Shown: positions 27,090-35,137 of the stretch, one piece after another | Position numbering within the stretch: position 1 is the first letter of the stretch | How the letters are laid out: every line of letters begins with the position of its first letter | DNA from: Methanobacteriota archaeon | Lineage (GTDB): Archaea > Methanobacteriota > Methanobacteria > Methanobacteriales > Methanobacteriaceae | DNA: 64,000 nucleotides | Assembly (NCBI GenBank): GCA_023411115.1 | Contig: JAEYPF010000013.1 | Span: 124,001 to 188,000, forward strand | Direction: 5' to 3' | Position numbers and translations under genes: made by a program | Notes under the pieces: generated by a model | Seen by the model: the letters and a program-made list of their open reading frames with translations, nothing else | Told to the model about the DNA's origin: nothing | Databases searched by the model: none

Positions 27090-27854
27090 ATGAAATTTCT
27101 TGTAATAATGGGAAGCCCTAGAAAAAAAGGAAATAGTTACAAAGTTACCAGAGAAGTCGAAGAAAAGATGAAACAACTGGGCAATGTCAAATTTGAATAT
27201 TTATTTTTAAAAGATGCAGATTTAAAAATGTGCAGTGGATGCTTCAATTGTGTTAGTAAAGGAAAAGAATTATGCCCCTTAAAAGATGATAAGGCAGAAA
27301 TTGAAAATAAGATGATGGAAGCAGATGGAATAATATTTTCCACTCCGGTATACTGTGAGAATGTTAGCGGACTCATGAAGAACTTCATCGACCGGTTTGC
27401 CCATGTCTTCCATCGACCACAATTTTTTGATCAAAAAGCCATGGTTTTAGCTACTAGTGCAGGTGGAGGATTGAAAGATACCCTTGATTATCTTAAAAAA
27501 CTCCAGATCTGGGGATTTGGAACTCCTGTTGAACTTAGCATTATAACCCCACCGTGGCCACGATCTGATGCACTTCAAAAGAAGAATAAAAAAGGCATAA
27601 ATAAAGCAGCAGTGGAATTTTACAAGAAGCTTCAGGAAGGAAGGCCATCGCCAAATTTTATGCAGTACATGCACTTCAGGTTCCTGAAGGAAACCTCTAA
27701 ATTAGGATATCTTCCAGCAGATCTTGAATTTTATAAAGATAAGGAAGAGTATTTTTATGATACTAAAATAAGTCCTTTAAAAAAGATAATTGCTCCAATT
27801 ATTATGAAATTTGCATTTTTCATGATGAGGGACATTGGACCAAGAGAAAATTAA
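27090..27854 (+). CDS. Flavodoxin-fold iron-sulfur-type flavoprotein
   Basis: 254 residues of the NADPH-dependent FMN reductase family. It opens with the FMN phosphate loop GSPRKKGNSYK; the Cys-rich stretch MCSGCFNCVSKGKELC (residues about 48-64) matches the compact cluster motif of iron-sulfur flavoproteins; TPVYCENVSGLMKNFIDR is the second flavin motif. The last 60 residues end in a hydrophobic helix (IAPIIMKFAFFMM) that may touch the membrane. It follows the GMC gene by 16 bp and could carry electrons for it. Confidence 0.85.
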   Translation: MKFLVIMGSPRKKGNSYKVTREVEEKMKQLGNVKFEYLFLKDADLKMCSGCFNCVSKGKELCPLKDDKAEIENKMMEADGIIFSTPVYCENVSGLMKNFIDRFAHVFHRPQFFDQKAMVLATSAGGGLKDTLDYLKKLQIWGFGTPVELSIITPPWPRSDALQKKNKKGINKAAVEFYKKLQEGRPSPNFMQYMHFRFLKETSKLGYLPADLEFYKDKEEYFYDTKISPLKKIIAPIIMKFAFFMMRDIGPREN

Positions 27855-27884
27855 AGTAGAATGCTTTTTTTAATTTATTTTCGA

Positions 27885-27911
27885 TTATTAGGCAAATTAT
27901 TTGCCTAATAA
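27885..27911. promoter_or_regulatory. Perfect 13-bp-arm inverted repeat before SRPBCC gene
   Basis: Arms TTATTAGGCAAAT (27885-27897) and ATTTGCCTAATAA (27899-27911) are exact inverses around one base. It lies 16 bp upstream of the SRPBCC start and 30 bp after the flavoprotein stop. The symmetry fits a dimeric repressor site better than a terminator, as no T-run follows. It differs from the CTAACG sites of the TetR gene. Confidence 0.7.
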
Positions 27912-27927
27912 GAACAATATTATATTT

Positions 27928-28371
27928 ATGAAAGAGATTTATACAGAAATTGAGATTAATGCTTCTGCAAGTATAGTCTGGAATATTCTCATTGATTTTG
28001 ATAATTATCCAAACTGGAATCCATTTATTCAAAAAATTTCTGGAAGTCTGCAGGGGGGAGCGCAAATTGAAGCTTTTATAAAACCTCCAAATTCAAATGG
28101 GATGAAATTTAAGCCAAAAATACTGACTTACAGGCCGGAAAAAGAATTAAAATGGTTAGGGAATTTATGGATTCCGAAACTGTTCGACGGCGAGCATAGT
28201 TTAATTATTAAAAAAATAAGCGAGAATAAAGTGTTATTTATACAAAAAGAAATGTTTAGTGGGTTGTTTATTCCATTTTTTTCTGGATTATTAAAGGATA
28301 CAGAAGCTGGTTTTGAAATGATGAATCAAGCGTTAAAAAAGGAAGCAGAAACAAGATCAGCAAATATCTAA
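27928..28371 (+). CDS. SRPBCC-fold ligand-binding protein
   Basis: 147 residues with the START/Bet v1-like pattern: IEINASASIVWNILIDFDNYPNWNPFI at the N-terminus, and a long final helix (GFEMMNQALKKEAETR). Such proteins bind or cyclise hydrophobic molecules. A longer reading frame starts at TTG 27901 inside the palindrome, but the ATG at 27928 gives the standard domain start. It is the last gene of the TetR-headed run, possibly with its own operator. Confidence 0.8.
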   Translation: MKEIYTEIEINASASIVWNILIDFDNYPNWNPFIQKISGSLQGGAQIEAFIKPPNSNGMKFKPKILTYRPEKELKWLGNLWIPKLFDGEHSLIIKKISENKVLFIQKEMFSGLFIPFFSGLLKDTEAGFEMMNQALKKEAETRSANI

Positions 28372-28488
28372 TATTTTAATTTGTTTTGGAATTATTTTAT
28401 CTCTTAATTTTTAGTAATCATTAAATAATCCAATTAACTATATAGGTTTAGTTTTTCAATTGAATTTTAATTTAAAAGGGGTTTTAAT

Positions 28489-28641
28489 ATGTCTGTAAAT
28501 CCAAATGAAGCTAATCTTGAAGCTATAACTATGACACTAGCATATTTAGAAAAAAAAGGTAATTGTGATAAGCAATTGTTGGAAGAACTCAAAAAGGAAA
28601 GGGATAGACTTTTAAGGGAATTGAATGTTCACAGTCCTTAA
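28489..28641 (+). CDS. Small helical protein (50 residues)
   Basis: Starts MSVNPNEANLEAITMTL and continues as one charged helix (ELKKERDRLLRELNVHSP). AAAAGGGG about eight bases before the ATG is a good ribosome-binding site. It contains one Cys. No family was recognised; it could be an oligomerising adaptor. It stands alone between the SRPBCC gene and the convergent PadR gene. Confidence 0.55.
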   Translation: MSVNPNEANLEAITMTLAYLEKKGNCDKQLLEELKKERDRLLRELNVHSP

Positions 28642-28685
28642 AAATTAAAAATAATTTTTTAACATATTTGGAATTTAAAAGCAAT

Positions 28686-29012
28686 TTATTTTCTATTATC
28701 ACAAAAATCAGACATTTCTTCCATGTCGTAGAAAATATTGCAGAAAAACTTACAAGCTGATTTCAATTCTTTTTTACCTTCGCTTGATAATGAATAAACT
28801 TTATGTTCATCAACATTAATTAAGCCTGTATTTTTCAGTTCTTTTAATGCAGGATAAATTGTCCCCGGGCTTGGCTTTGCGCCTCTTCTTTTTTCTAGTT
28901 CTCTACCAATTTCAGCCCCATTCATGTCGTGTTTACTTAGAATCCACAGTATTAGATAGGACAGATATCCCTTCATTTCACAGCATCCCATGCTGGTATA
29001 TTGGGCATCCAA
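28686..29012 (-). CDS. PadR-family transcriptional regulator
   Basis: 108 residues. The winged helix YLSYLILWILSKHDMNGAEIGREL with PSPGTIYPALKELKNTGLI and a basic wing is the PadR pattern; the C-terminal helix (ELKSACKFFCNIFYDMEEMSDFC) would dimerise. Five Cys (two in GCCEM, three near the end) are unusual for so short a regulator and suggest metal or redox sensing. The start may be TTG 29012 or ATG 28991; neither has a strong ribosome-binding site, as in leaderless archaeal mRNAs. Divergent from the Cys-rich microprotein. Confidence 0.85.
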   Translation of the reverse strand: MDAQYTSMGCCEMKGYLSYLILWILSKHDMNGAEIGRELEKRRGAKPSPGTIYPALKELKNTGLINVDEHKVYSLSSEGKKELKSACKFFCNIFYDMEEMSDFCDNRK

Positions 29013-29047
29013 TTAAATAAATTTATCTTTTTTATCGTGTACCCAAT

Positions 29048-29092
29048 ATCGGGTAACCAATAATTATATATATTATTATCGGGTAACCAATA
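29048..29092. promoter_or_regulatory. Bidirectional promoter with two PadR operator-like repeats
   Basis: The 15-bp sequence ATCGGGTAACCAATA occurs at 29048-29062 and again at 29078-29092, exactly 30 bp apart in the same orientation. Between them is a near-symmetric TATA stretch (TTATATATATTA, 29064-29075) usable in both directions. Bound regulator would cover the expected transcription starts of padR and of the microprotein. TACCC/GGGTA arms at 29040-29055 add local dyad symmetry. Confidence 0.7.
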
Positions 29093-29117
29093 GTATGTGA
29101 AAACAGGAGGTTGAAAT

Positions 29118-29210
29118 ATGCAGATAGAATTAGATCTACAACACTTCTGCTGCGGCCCTAAAGGCTGTCAAATAGAAGTAGCATATGGTGAAATGATGGA
29201 TGCAGAATAA
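29118..29210 (+). CDS. 30-residue Cys-rich microprotein
   Basis: MQIELDLQHFCCGPKGC followed by an acidic tail (EVAYGEMMDAE), ending in TAATGA. A very strong AGGAGG lies seven bases upstream of the ATG, and the gene sits on the promoter side of two PadR-type repeats. Three Cys in CCGPKGC could bind a metal or thiol ligand. No family recognised. An alternative is that it is the remnant of a longer gene, but the frame is clean and stops are tandem. Confidence 0.6.
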   Translation: MQIELDLQHFCCGPKGCQIEVAYGEMMDAE

Positions 29211-29540
29211 TGAAAAAAAGAGGTAAACAATCAGGATGCATTATCATTTACTAAACCTTTCAAATCAAAATTTTGAGTTTGAAGGAACTACATGGTTCCT
29301 AGCTCAAAATTCATGATTTGAGGGCATTAATTTTTTAGAGTGATAAATTCGGAGATTTTTCATGGGTTTTAATAACGATTGATCTTTAGAATGTGTATTT
29401 ATGCTCTATTTTTTAAAAATATGATTTTAAAACTTTATATTTTGTATTTAAGCATTTTAAAACCGAAATACTTATGAAAAAGGAAATATATAACTCCCTC
29501 CAGATGTTCAAATTATTTTAAATTTTTAAGAGGTTAAATA
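29211..29540. other. Intergenic region between microprotein and nitroreductase genes
   Basis: 330 bp. It holds the long hairpin at 29260-29321, then AT-rich sequence with no recognisable gene, and ends with AAGAGG before the nitroreductase ATG. Confidence 0.5.
29260..29321 (+). repeat. Long imperfect hairpin
   Basis: The segment TCAAATCAAAATTTTGAG...GGAAC at 29260-29288 pairs with GGTTCC..CTCAAAATTCATGATTTGA at 29294-29321. Arms are about 28 nt with small bulges, around a five- to seven-base loop. It lies about 50 bp after the microprotein stop. It could stabilise or terminate that transcript, or be a dispersed palindromic element. Confidence 0.6.
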
Positions 29541-30092
29541 ATGAATACAGTTTTAGAAACTATTAAAAACAGAAGAAGTATTAGAAAATATCGTAGCGAA
29601 CAAATTAAGGATGAAGAACTTGATATGATACTTGAATCTGCAATATATGCTCCAACGGGGCATAATGATCAGCCATGGCATTTTACAGTTATACAGAATA
29701 AGGAATTAATCGATGAAATGAGTGTAGAATCTAAAAAGATAATGGCAGAATTACCAGTTGATTGGATGGCTAAGATGGGAAAATCCGAGCATTTACATCT
29801 TTTTTACAATGCTCCAACTGTAGTAGTGGTTTCTGGAAAAAAAGATACAGTATCTCCATTTGCTGACTGCTGTGCAGCAATTCAGAACATGTTAATTGCT
29901 GCCGAAAGTCTTGATATTGGGTCTTGCTGGATTGGGCTTGTTAAATTTTTCTTTGAAAATTCTGAAAACGTTGAAAAGTTAAACCTGCCTGAAAATTATG
30001 AACCGTATTATGCAGTATGCTTAGGTTATAAAGGTTCTTCCAGTAATATAGCACCTGAAAGGAATAGAAATGTATTGAATTATATAAAATAA
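29541..30092 (+). CDS. Nitroreductase-family flavoprotein
   Basis: 183 residues. TIKNRRSIRKYRSEQIKDEEL is the FMN-binding Arg/Ser opening, and APTGHNDQPWHF plus SLDIGSCWIGLVKFF are family blocks. Proteins of this type use FMN and NAD(P)H or reduced ferredoxin to reduce nitro compounds, quinones or other acceptors. It is followed 15 bp later by a flavodoxin-ferredoxin gene, which could be its electron source. GAGG precedes the ATG. Confidence 0.9.
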   Translation: MNTVLETIKNRRSIRKYRSEQIKDEELDMILESAIYAPTGHNDQPWHFTVIQNKELIDEMSVESKKIMAELPVDWMAKMGKSEHLHLFYNAPTVVVVSGKKDTVSPFADCCAAIQNMLIAAESLDIGSCWIGLVKFFFENSENVEKLNLPENYEPYYAVCLGYKGSSSNIAPERNRNVLNYIK

Positions 30093-30107
30093 GTCAGGAG
30101 ATATTTC

Positions 30108-30878
30108 ATGATCTTTTATTTTTCAGGGACAGGAAATTCATTATATGTTGCCCAAAAGCTGCAGGAACGTGACGGTGGAGAACTAATTGATATAGCTGAT
30201 GCACTTAAGAAAAAGCGTTTTAATTATAAAGTTACAGATGATGAAAAGGTAGGTATTGTGTTTCCAGTTTATTTTTATGGACTACCTACGATTGTAGTTG
30301 AATTTGTAGGCCAACTAGCAATAGAAAACGATGCAAATCCTTTTATTTACACTGTTATTACATGCGGGGGATCCATTGGAAATGCAGATAAAATGCTGGG
30401 AAATCTGCTAAAACAGAAAAATCTTCAGTTAAATAGTGCTTTTTCAATTAAGATGCCCAGTAATTATGTTATGATGTACAATGTACATGATAAAGATGAA
30501 CAGAACTTGACTCTTCAGGATGCAGAAAAACAAATAGAGAAAATAGCTAGACTTTTAGAAGCTAGTAAAAAAGGTGATTTTGTCTCCGATCGTGGTCTTA
30601 GTATATTAACTCCTCTTGCATACAGATTATACGGAATTCGACGTAAGACCAAAAACTTTTACGCTACAGATGCCTGTACTAGCTGCGGCTTATGTGAGGA
30701 GATATGTCCTTCTGAATCAATACAGCTAACATCTGGAAAACCAGGATGGACAAATGAAAAATGCAGCCACTGCAGCGCATGTATCAATCGTTGTCCCACA
30801 GAAGCAATTCAATATGGTAATTCAACCAAAAAAAGAGGGCGTTACGTAAATCCAAATGTGAATTTTAGTAATATTTAG
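30108..30878 (+). CDS. EFR1-type flavodoxin-ferredoxin protein
   Basis: 256 residues. The N-terminal 160 residues are a flavodoxin domain (FYFSGTGNSLYVAQKL FMN loop; GIVFPVYFYGLPTIVVEF). The C-terminus carries two 4Fe-4S motifs, CTSCGLCEEICP and CSHCSACINRCP. It can take electrons from ferredoxin through FMN, or the reverse. It sits between a nitroreductase and another flavoprotein with AGGAGA before its ATG, forming a three-gene redox operon. Confidence 0.92.
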   Translation: MIFYFSGTGNSLYVAQKLQERDGGELIDIADALKKKRFNYKVTDDEKVGIVFPVYFYGLPTIVVEFVGQLAIENDANPFIYTVITCGGSIGNADKMLGNLLKQKNLQLNSAFSIKMPSNYVMMYNVHDKDEQNLTLQDAEKQIEKIARLLEASKKGDFVSDRGLSILTPLAYRLYGIRRKTKNFYATDACTSCGLCEEICPSESIQLTSGKPGWTNEKCSHCSACINRCPTEAIQYGNSTKKRGRYVNPNVNFSNI

Positions 30879-30888
30879 GAGGAAAACT

Positions 30889-31533
30889 ATGAATATAATA
30901 GCAATTAATGGCAGCCCTAGAAAGAAGTGGAATACTGCAATGCTACTTAAAAATGCTCTTGAAGGTGCTGAATCACAGGGAGCTGAAACTGAACTTATCA
31001 ATCTTTATGATCTAGATTTTAAAGGGTGTAAAAGCTGTTTTTCGTGCAAAACAAAGGGCAGCAAGAGTTACGGCAGATGCGCGGTCAAAGATGATTTAAC
31101 ACCAATTTTAGAAAAGATTGAAGAAGCAGATGCAGTAATTTTTGGCTCTCCGATTTATTTCGGAACAGTCACTGGAGAGATGAGGTCTTTCATAGAACGT
31201 TTATTATTTCCATATTTTACATATACTATGCCTCCGCAGTCACTTTTCAAGAGAAAGATCAAATCAGGGTTCATTTACACCATGAACATCACTGAAGAAC
31301 AAACAGGAGAATATGGTTATAACTATGTTTTTGGTAGTAATAAACAGTATTTTGAGCTGTTATTTGGCCACTGCGAATCACTCTTCAGCTATGATACTTA
31401 CCAGTTTAAGGACTATTCAAAAGTAGTCGCGGACCGTTTTGATTCTGAACATAAAGCAAAAAGAAGAAAAGAGGCATTTCCCAAGGATTGTGAAAAAGCT
31501 TTTGAAATGGGGGCTAGATTTGCTCAAAAATAA
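30889..31533 (+). CDS. NADPH-dependent FMN reductase-family flavoprotein
   Basis: 214 residues. INGSPRKKWNTAML is the FMN phosphate loop; CKSCFSCKTKGSKSYGRC is a compact Cys motif as in iron-sulfur flavoproteins; SPIYFGTVTGEMRSFIERL is the second flavin motif. Starts with AGGAGG, 10 bp after the preceding gene, so it is in the same operon as nitroreductase and EFR1 protein. It probably shuttles electrons to small oxidants. Confidence 0.88.
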   Translation: MNIIAINGSPRKKWNTAMLLKNALEGAESQGAETELINLYDLDFKGCKSCFSCKTKGSKSYGRCAVKDDLTPILEKIEEADAVIFGSPIYFGTVTGEMRSFIERLLFPYFTYTMPPQSLFKRKIKSGFIYTMNITEEQTGEYGYNYVFGSNKQYFELLFGHCESLFSYDTYQFKDYSKVVADRFDSEHKAKRRKEAFPKDCEKAFEMGARFAQK

Positions 31534-31579
31534 GAAATGATGATTGATATTTGTAGACCAATCTGAATTATTTTTTAAA

Positions 31580-31846
31580 TTAAGCCTCAGCTTTCAATTT
31601 TTCAAGTTTAGCCTTAGCTTTTCTAAATGTACTTAAAAATGAATCTTCATCCTTGGTAGGGATTATTTCAAGCCCTAATTTTCGATGCTCGTCGATCCAT
31701 TCCGTGGAGAATATTGGAAGATCAATTTTTATTGGTTCTTCAGTTGGGTTTACAACGACGATATTTCTGTAGGGAAAATCGACTTCAACGATGTACCCAC
31801 CGACACTTATGATGTGAAGAGGTCTTACTACGAATTTCATATTCAT
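31580..31846 (-). CDS. ehbP: Energy-converting hydrogenase B subunit P
   Basis: 88 residues matching the small EhbP family (KFVVRPLHIISVGGYIVEVDFPYRNIVVVNPTEEP). No membrane segment, so it is likely a cytoplasmic accessory subunit; its exact role is not established. It ends the operon visible here: I see no ehbQ downstream, where a flavoprotein gene converges instead. An internal ATG at 31840 is another possible start. It lies 27 bp after ehbO. Confidence 0.85.
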   Translation of the reverse strand: MNMKFVVRPLHIISVGGYIVEVDFPYRNIVVVNPTEEPIKIDLPIFSTEWIDEHRKLGLEIIPTKDEDSFLSTFRKAKAKLEKLKAEA

Positions 31847-31873
31847 CTAGTCCATTAATTCGATTAATCTTTT

Positions 31874-32887
31874 TTATAAACTTAAGGGATATAGGAAGGC
31901 TGCAACCAGTGCTACTACTCCCAGAATGGAAGTAGCAGCTACTACAGGGTAGAACTGCCTGAATGTGAATATTGGGGAGAATGCACTCATAACTGCCATT
32001 AAAATTGGGAATATTATGGCGGTTGCTATTGTTACCAGTATTCCAAGGCTAAATAGATTTGGTGGTATTCCTAAGAACATGGTTGCAAATAAGCTTGCAA
32101 GTACAAATATTAACAGCCCTCTTGTGATATAAACATATGCTCTGTATTTAGACATGTATTCAAGTAAAGGTCCTTCCATGACGTCTGCCTTGGTTTTCAT
32201 TATTGCAAATGGATATTCGTTAAGTAATATCATAAAACCAATGAAATAGACAATTGCACCTATGGCGCCAGCTACTGTAAAGAGTATTGGGCCGTGTATT
32301 TGCTGGAATGCAACTATATCTCCAAGGTATAAGCTTTTAGACATTACAACAGGCACGAAGAGTGCTATATATAGTGGGAATGACCCGAAAGCTATAAGTC
32401 GGAATGCACGCAGAGTACTTATCTCTTCAATAAATGATCTGGTTGCATCAACATGTTTAGCTCCTTTTACAAGGTCAGGAAACGGCATGTTCACTGATAA
32501 TACAGATTTTGAAAGTGAGCCCATGAACATGTACATGATTTCTTCAACTTTAAGCAATCCAATAACGGCTATAATAGTTGCTAAGGCTCCTAAAAAGTAT
32601 AATTGGGGCATTATAAGTAACAATATCGCAGTTACTATGATTAAACTGATTAAAGGAAGTGCATTATACAATCGGGGCATAGGAGAGTTTGGAGTTATGG
32701 CCTGTTTAAAGAAGAACTTGATGGGAGCCATGAATCCGGGACTTGAAATTGGTGGACCTACCCTCTGCTGAATTCTTGCCTGCACAAATTTCCTTTCAAT
32801 ACCTGGAAGCCAGATACTAACTGCAAACGCTATAATTAATGTTCCAATCACTGCTACTAGTGAAGTTATAATCATCGATGTCTCCAT
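31874..32887 (-). CDS. ehbO: Energy-converting hydrogenase B membrane subunit O
   Basis: 337 residues with about eight membrane helices. The segment IERKFVQARIQQRVGPP is the hallmark of the NuoH/complex I subunit 1 family; EEISTLRAFRLIAFGSFP and FAIMKTKADVMEGPLLEYMSKYRA follow. This subunit anchors the hydrogenase module to the membrane and is thought to couple electron transfer to ion flow. It sits directly after ehbN in the operon, as in other Methanobacteriales. Confidence 0.93.
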   Translation of the reverse strand: METSMIITSLVAVIGTLIIAFAVSIWLPGIERKFVQARIQQRVGPPISSPGFMAPIKFFFKQAITPNSPMPRLYNALPLISLIIVTAILLLIMPQLYFLGALATIIAVIGLLKVEEIMYMFMGSLSKSVLSVNMPFPDLVKGAKHVDATRSFIEEISTLRAFRLIAFGSFPLYIALFVPVVMSKSLYLGDIVAFQQIHGPILFTVAGAIGAIVYFIGFMILLNEYPFAIMKTKADVMEGPLLEYMSKYRAYVYITRGLLIFVLASLFATMFLGIPPNLFSLGILVTIATAIIFPILMAVMSAFSPIFTFRQFYPVVAATSILGVVALVAAFLYPLSL

Positions 32888-32950
32888 CTGCCATTTCTCC
32901 TATTTTATTGTTAACTTGATATTTTTAGTAAAAGATCAATTTGTATGATC

Positions 32951-34108
32951 TTAGATCATCCTGTTCTTTTTCTTAAGTGGTTGATCCACTATTTGTATTG
33001 CACGGTCTGTGCATGTAAAGCATGGATCACATTGAACTATTGCTAATTGTGCATCGGTTATGTGTGTTCCGATACAGGCATGTTCCATTGCGTTTATGTT
33101 TGTTATGGAAGGTGTCCTAACTATGGAATTTCTTACTCTTCCATCTTCTAATTTGTAAGAGTGATAGAGTTTACCTCTAGGTACTTCTATGTAACTCCTT
33201 ATAATATCTGTGTCCTGCATTTCCCAGCTTCTATTTGTTATTTTTCCTTCTGGAAGGTCTTTAATAGCCTGCCTTATTATTTTTATAGCTTCTGGAATTT
33301 CAAGTACACGCATTAGAAGGTTTGATTTAACGTCTCCGCCATCCTGGGTAATTACATCAAATTCAAATGGTTCGTACTGTTTCATGTCTCTTCTCAGGTC
33401 AACTTCAACTCCTGTTGATCTGAGTGTTGGTCCTGTTGCAGCTAATCTCAAGGCATCCTCTTTGCTGAGCGCCGCTATTCCTGTAATACGGGACATTACC
33501 ATTGGATCTCTTATGAATCTATCTGCAAATGCGGTAATTTGCTCTTCTATGTAGTCCATACCCTCTTTGATCTTCTGTATTCTCATTTCATTTAAATCAG
33601 CACGAGGTCTTATACCTCCAATTACAGGAACACCGTACTGGACACGGTTACCTCCAATCATTCTGAGAAGTTCCATTACAGTTTCTCTTATATAAAAGAT
33701 CCTCATTGCAAATGTTTCATGGCCTAAAACTTCACTTCCGTGGGCCAGATAAAGTAAATGGCTGTGAAGTCTTTCCAGCTCTTCCATGATGATTCTTATG
33801 TATTCTGCCCTTGGAGGAACATCGATTTCAAGCCCCTTTTCAGCGGTAAGACATGAATTCCAGATATGGCTGTTGGAACAGATTCCACATATTTTTTCTG
33901 TAAGTGCGTTTGCCTTCTCAACAGGCAGTCCTTCCATTATTCTTTCAATTCCTCTGTGATTGACACCTACTGTTATTTCAGCATCTCTTACAATTTCATC
34001 TTCAACAAATAATCTTACTCTGTATGGTTCTAGTGCTGCAGAGTGTATTGTTCCTAGCGGAACTTCTGTTTCGATTACTTTGCTTGTGACTTTATTATTG
34101 TTATCCAT
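32951..34108 (-). CDS. ehbN: Energy-converting [NiFe] hydrogenase B large subunit
   Basis: 385 residues. Nickel-site ligands are visible as C74-x2-C77 (EKICGICSNSH) and C363-x2-C366 near the end (DPCFTCTD). This is the catalytic subunit that interconverts H2 and protons and electrons. The C-terminus continues only 19 residues past the last ligand, so a long cleavable extension is not apparent. It is paired with the small subunit gene 60 bp upstream and drives ferredoxin reduction for CO2 assimilation. Confidence 0.96.
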   Translation of the reverse strand: MDNNNKVTSKVIETEVPLGTIHSAALEPYRVRLFVEDEIVRDAEITVGVNHRGIERIMEGLPVEKANALTEKICGICSNSHIWNSCLTAEKGLEIDVPPRAEYIRIIMEELERLHSHLLYLAHGSEVLGHETFAMRIFYIRETVMELLRMIGGNRVQYGVPVIGGIRPRADLNEMRIQKIKEGMDYIEEQITAFADRFIRDPMVMSRITGIAALSKEDALRLAATGPTLRSTGVEVDLRRDMKQYEPFEFDVITQDGGDVKSNLLMRVLEIPEAIKIIRQAIKDLPEGKITNRSWEMQDTDIIRSYIEVPRGKLYHSYKLEDGRVRNSIVRTPSITNINAMEHACIGTHITDAQLAIVQCDPCFTCTDRAIQIVDQPLKKKNRMI

Positions 34109-34168
34109 AATGATACACCTGCCAAATCATGTTTGACATTTATCCCCAAATTAATGATTCAATAATCT

Positions 34169-34621
34169 TTATTTTGCGTTTAATAGTAAAGGTAGAGCTG
34201 ATACAACTCCAGATAAGACATCTTCAGGTCTTACAGCGCAGCCTGGAATTTTTGCATCTACAGGTATGACCTCGTCAACAGGTCCTGAGATCTCTTCAGA
34301 TGGAATATCTCCATGGATGTTCTTATAAACTCCACCCATTGTTGCGCATGCTCCTGCTGCCACAACTGCTTTGGGCTCTGGAATAGCTTCATAAATTGCT
34401 TTTAAAGGCGCCTCTACATGTTTAGTAACAGGCCCGGTAACTACAAGAACATCAGCTTCCCTTGGATTCCATGTTAAAAATACTTTGTACTGCTCTGCAT
34501 CGTATTTTGGTGAAAGTATGCAGTTTACTATTTCTATATCGCAGCCATTACATCCTCCCGTATATACAAGCATCACGTGCACGGCTCTTGCTCTTGAATA
34601 TGATTTTAAACTCAAATTCAT
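34169..34621 (-). CDS. ehbM: Energy-converting hydrogenase B small subunit
   Basis: 150 residues. GGCNGCDIEIVNC, AAGACATMGG and KIPGCAVRPED give the Cys set that holds the proximal 4Fe-4S cluster, homologous to complex I subunit NuoB. Transfers electrons between the nickel site in EhbN and the ferredoxin-like subunits. Operon position between ehbL and ehbN is standard. Cytoplasmic face of the membrane complex. Confidence 0.95.
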   Translation of the reverse strand: MNLSLKSYSRARAVHVMLVYTGGCNGCDIEIVNCILSPKYDAEQYKVFLTWNPREADVLVVTGPVTKHVEAPLKAIYEAIPEPKAVVAAGACATMGGVYKNIHGDIPSEEISGPVDEVIPVDAKIPGCAVRPEDVLSGVVSALPLLLNAK

Positions 34622-34639
34622 CCCTCTTCAGTTTACGTT

Positions 34640-35137
34640 TTATTTTGAATTTTGATCTTCTCTTTTTCTAAGTACGGCGGTGTCAGAGAGAAACTTGGAT
34701 ATATAAGCTATTTTATCTTCAGATATTTTCACAGGCTTTTCAAGCAACTCTTTTATATCTGAGTTTACTTCTCCAACATCGTTTGGATGTATTGTGCCTG
34801 CTTCCCCAAATAATGCATAAAGCGGGCAAAAATCATGACAATGATAACAATTTACACATTTTAAACTATCCAATACTGGCTTTTCTTCTTTGATAAGGCC
34901 TTCCATTAATTCAACAGGCTCTTCAAGCTTTACCATTTCTATGGCGCCTGTTGGGCATACATTTTTACATCCAGCACATCCAATACATGATACTTCGGCA
35001 ACTTTATCTGTGGGCACAATTTGTCCTGTGAGGATTTTATTTCGAAGTTCCATATCTGTTACTCTGTCTGATGCAAAAAGAATCCTCTTTATGTTACTGT
35101 ACATTCCCTCCAAAAATATAATGCCTAAATTTTTCAT
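34640..35137 (-). CDS. ehbL: Energy-converting hydrogenase B ferredoxin subunit L
   Basis: 165 residues with two 4Fe-4S motifs, CIGCAGCKNVCP and CVNCYHCHDFCP, in a NuoI-like layout. It carries electrons between EhbM and the polyferredoxin EhbK or soluble ferredoxin. The ATG overlaps the ehbK stop by 4 bp and has GAGGT seven bases upstream. Internal ATG at 35104 is also close to a GGAGG, but the overlap start is preferred. Confidence 0.93.
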   Translation of the reverse strand: MKNLGIIFLEGMYSNIKRILFASDRVTDMELRNKILTGQIVPTDKVAEVSCIGCAGCKNVCPTGAIEMVKLEEPVELMEGLIKEEKPVLDSLKCVNCYHCHDFCPLYALFGEAGTIHPNDVGEVNSDIKELLEKPVKISEDKIAYISKFLSDTAVLRKREDQNSK

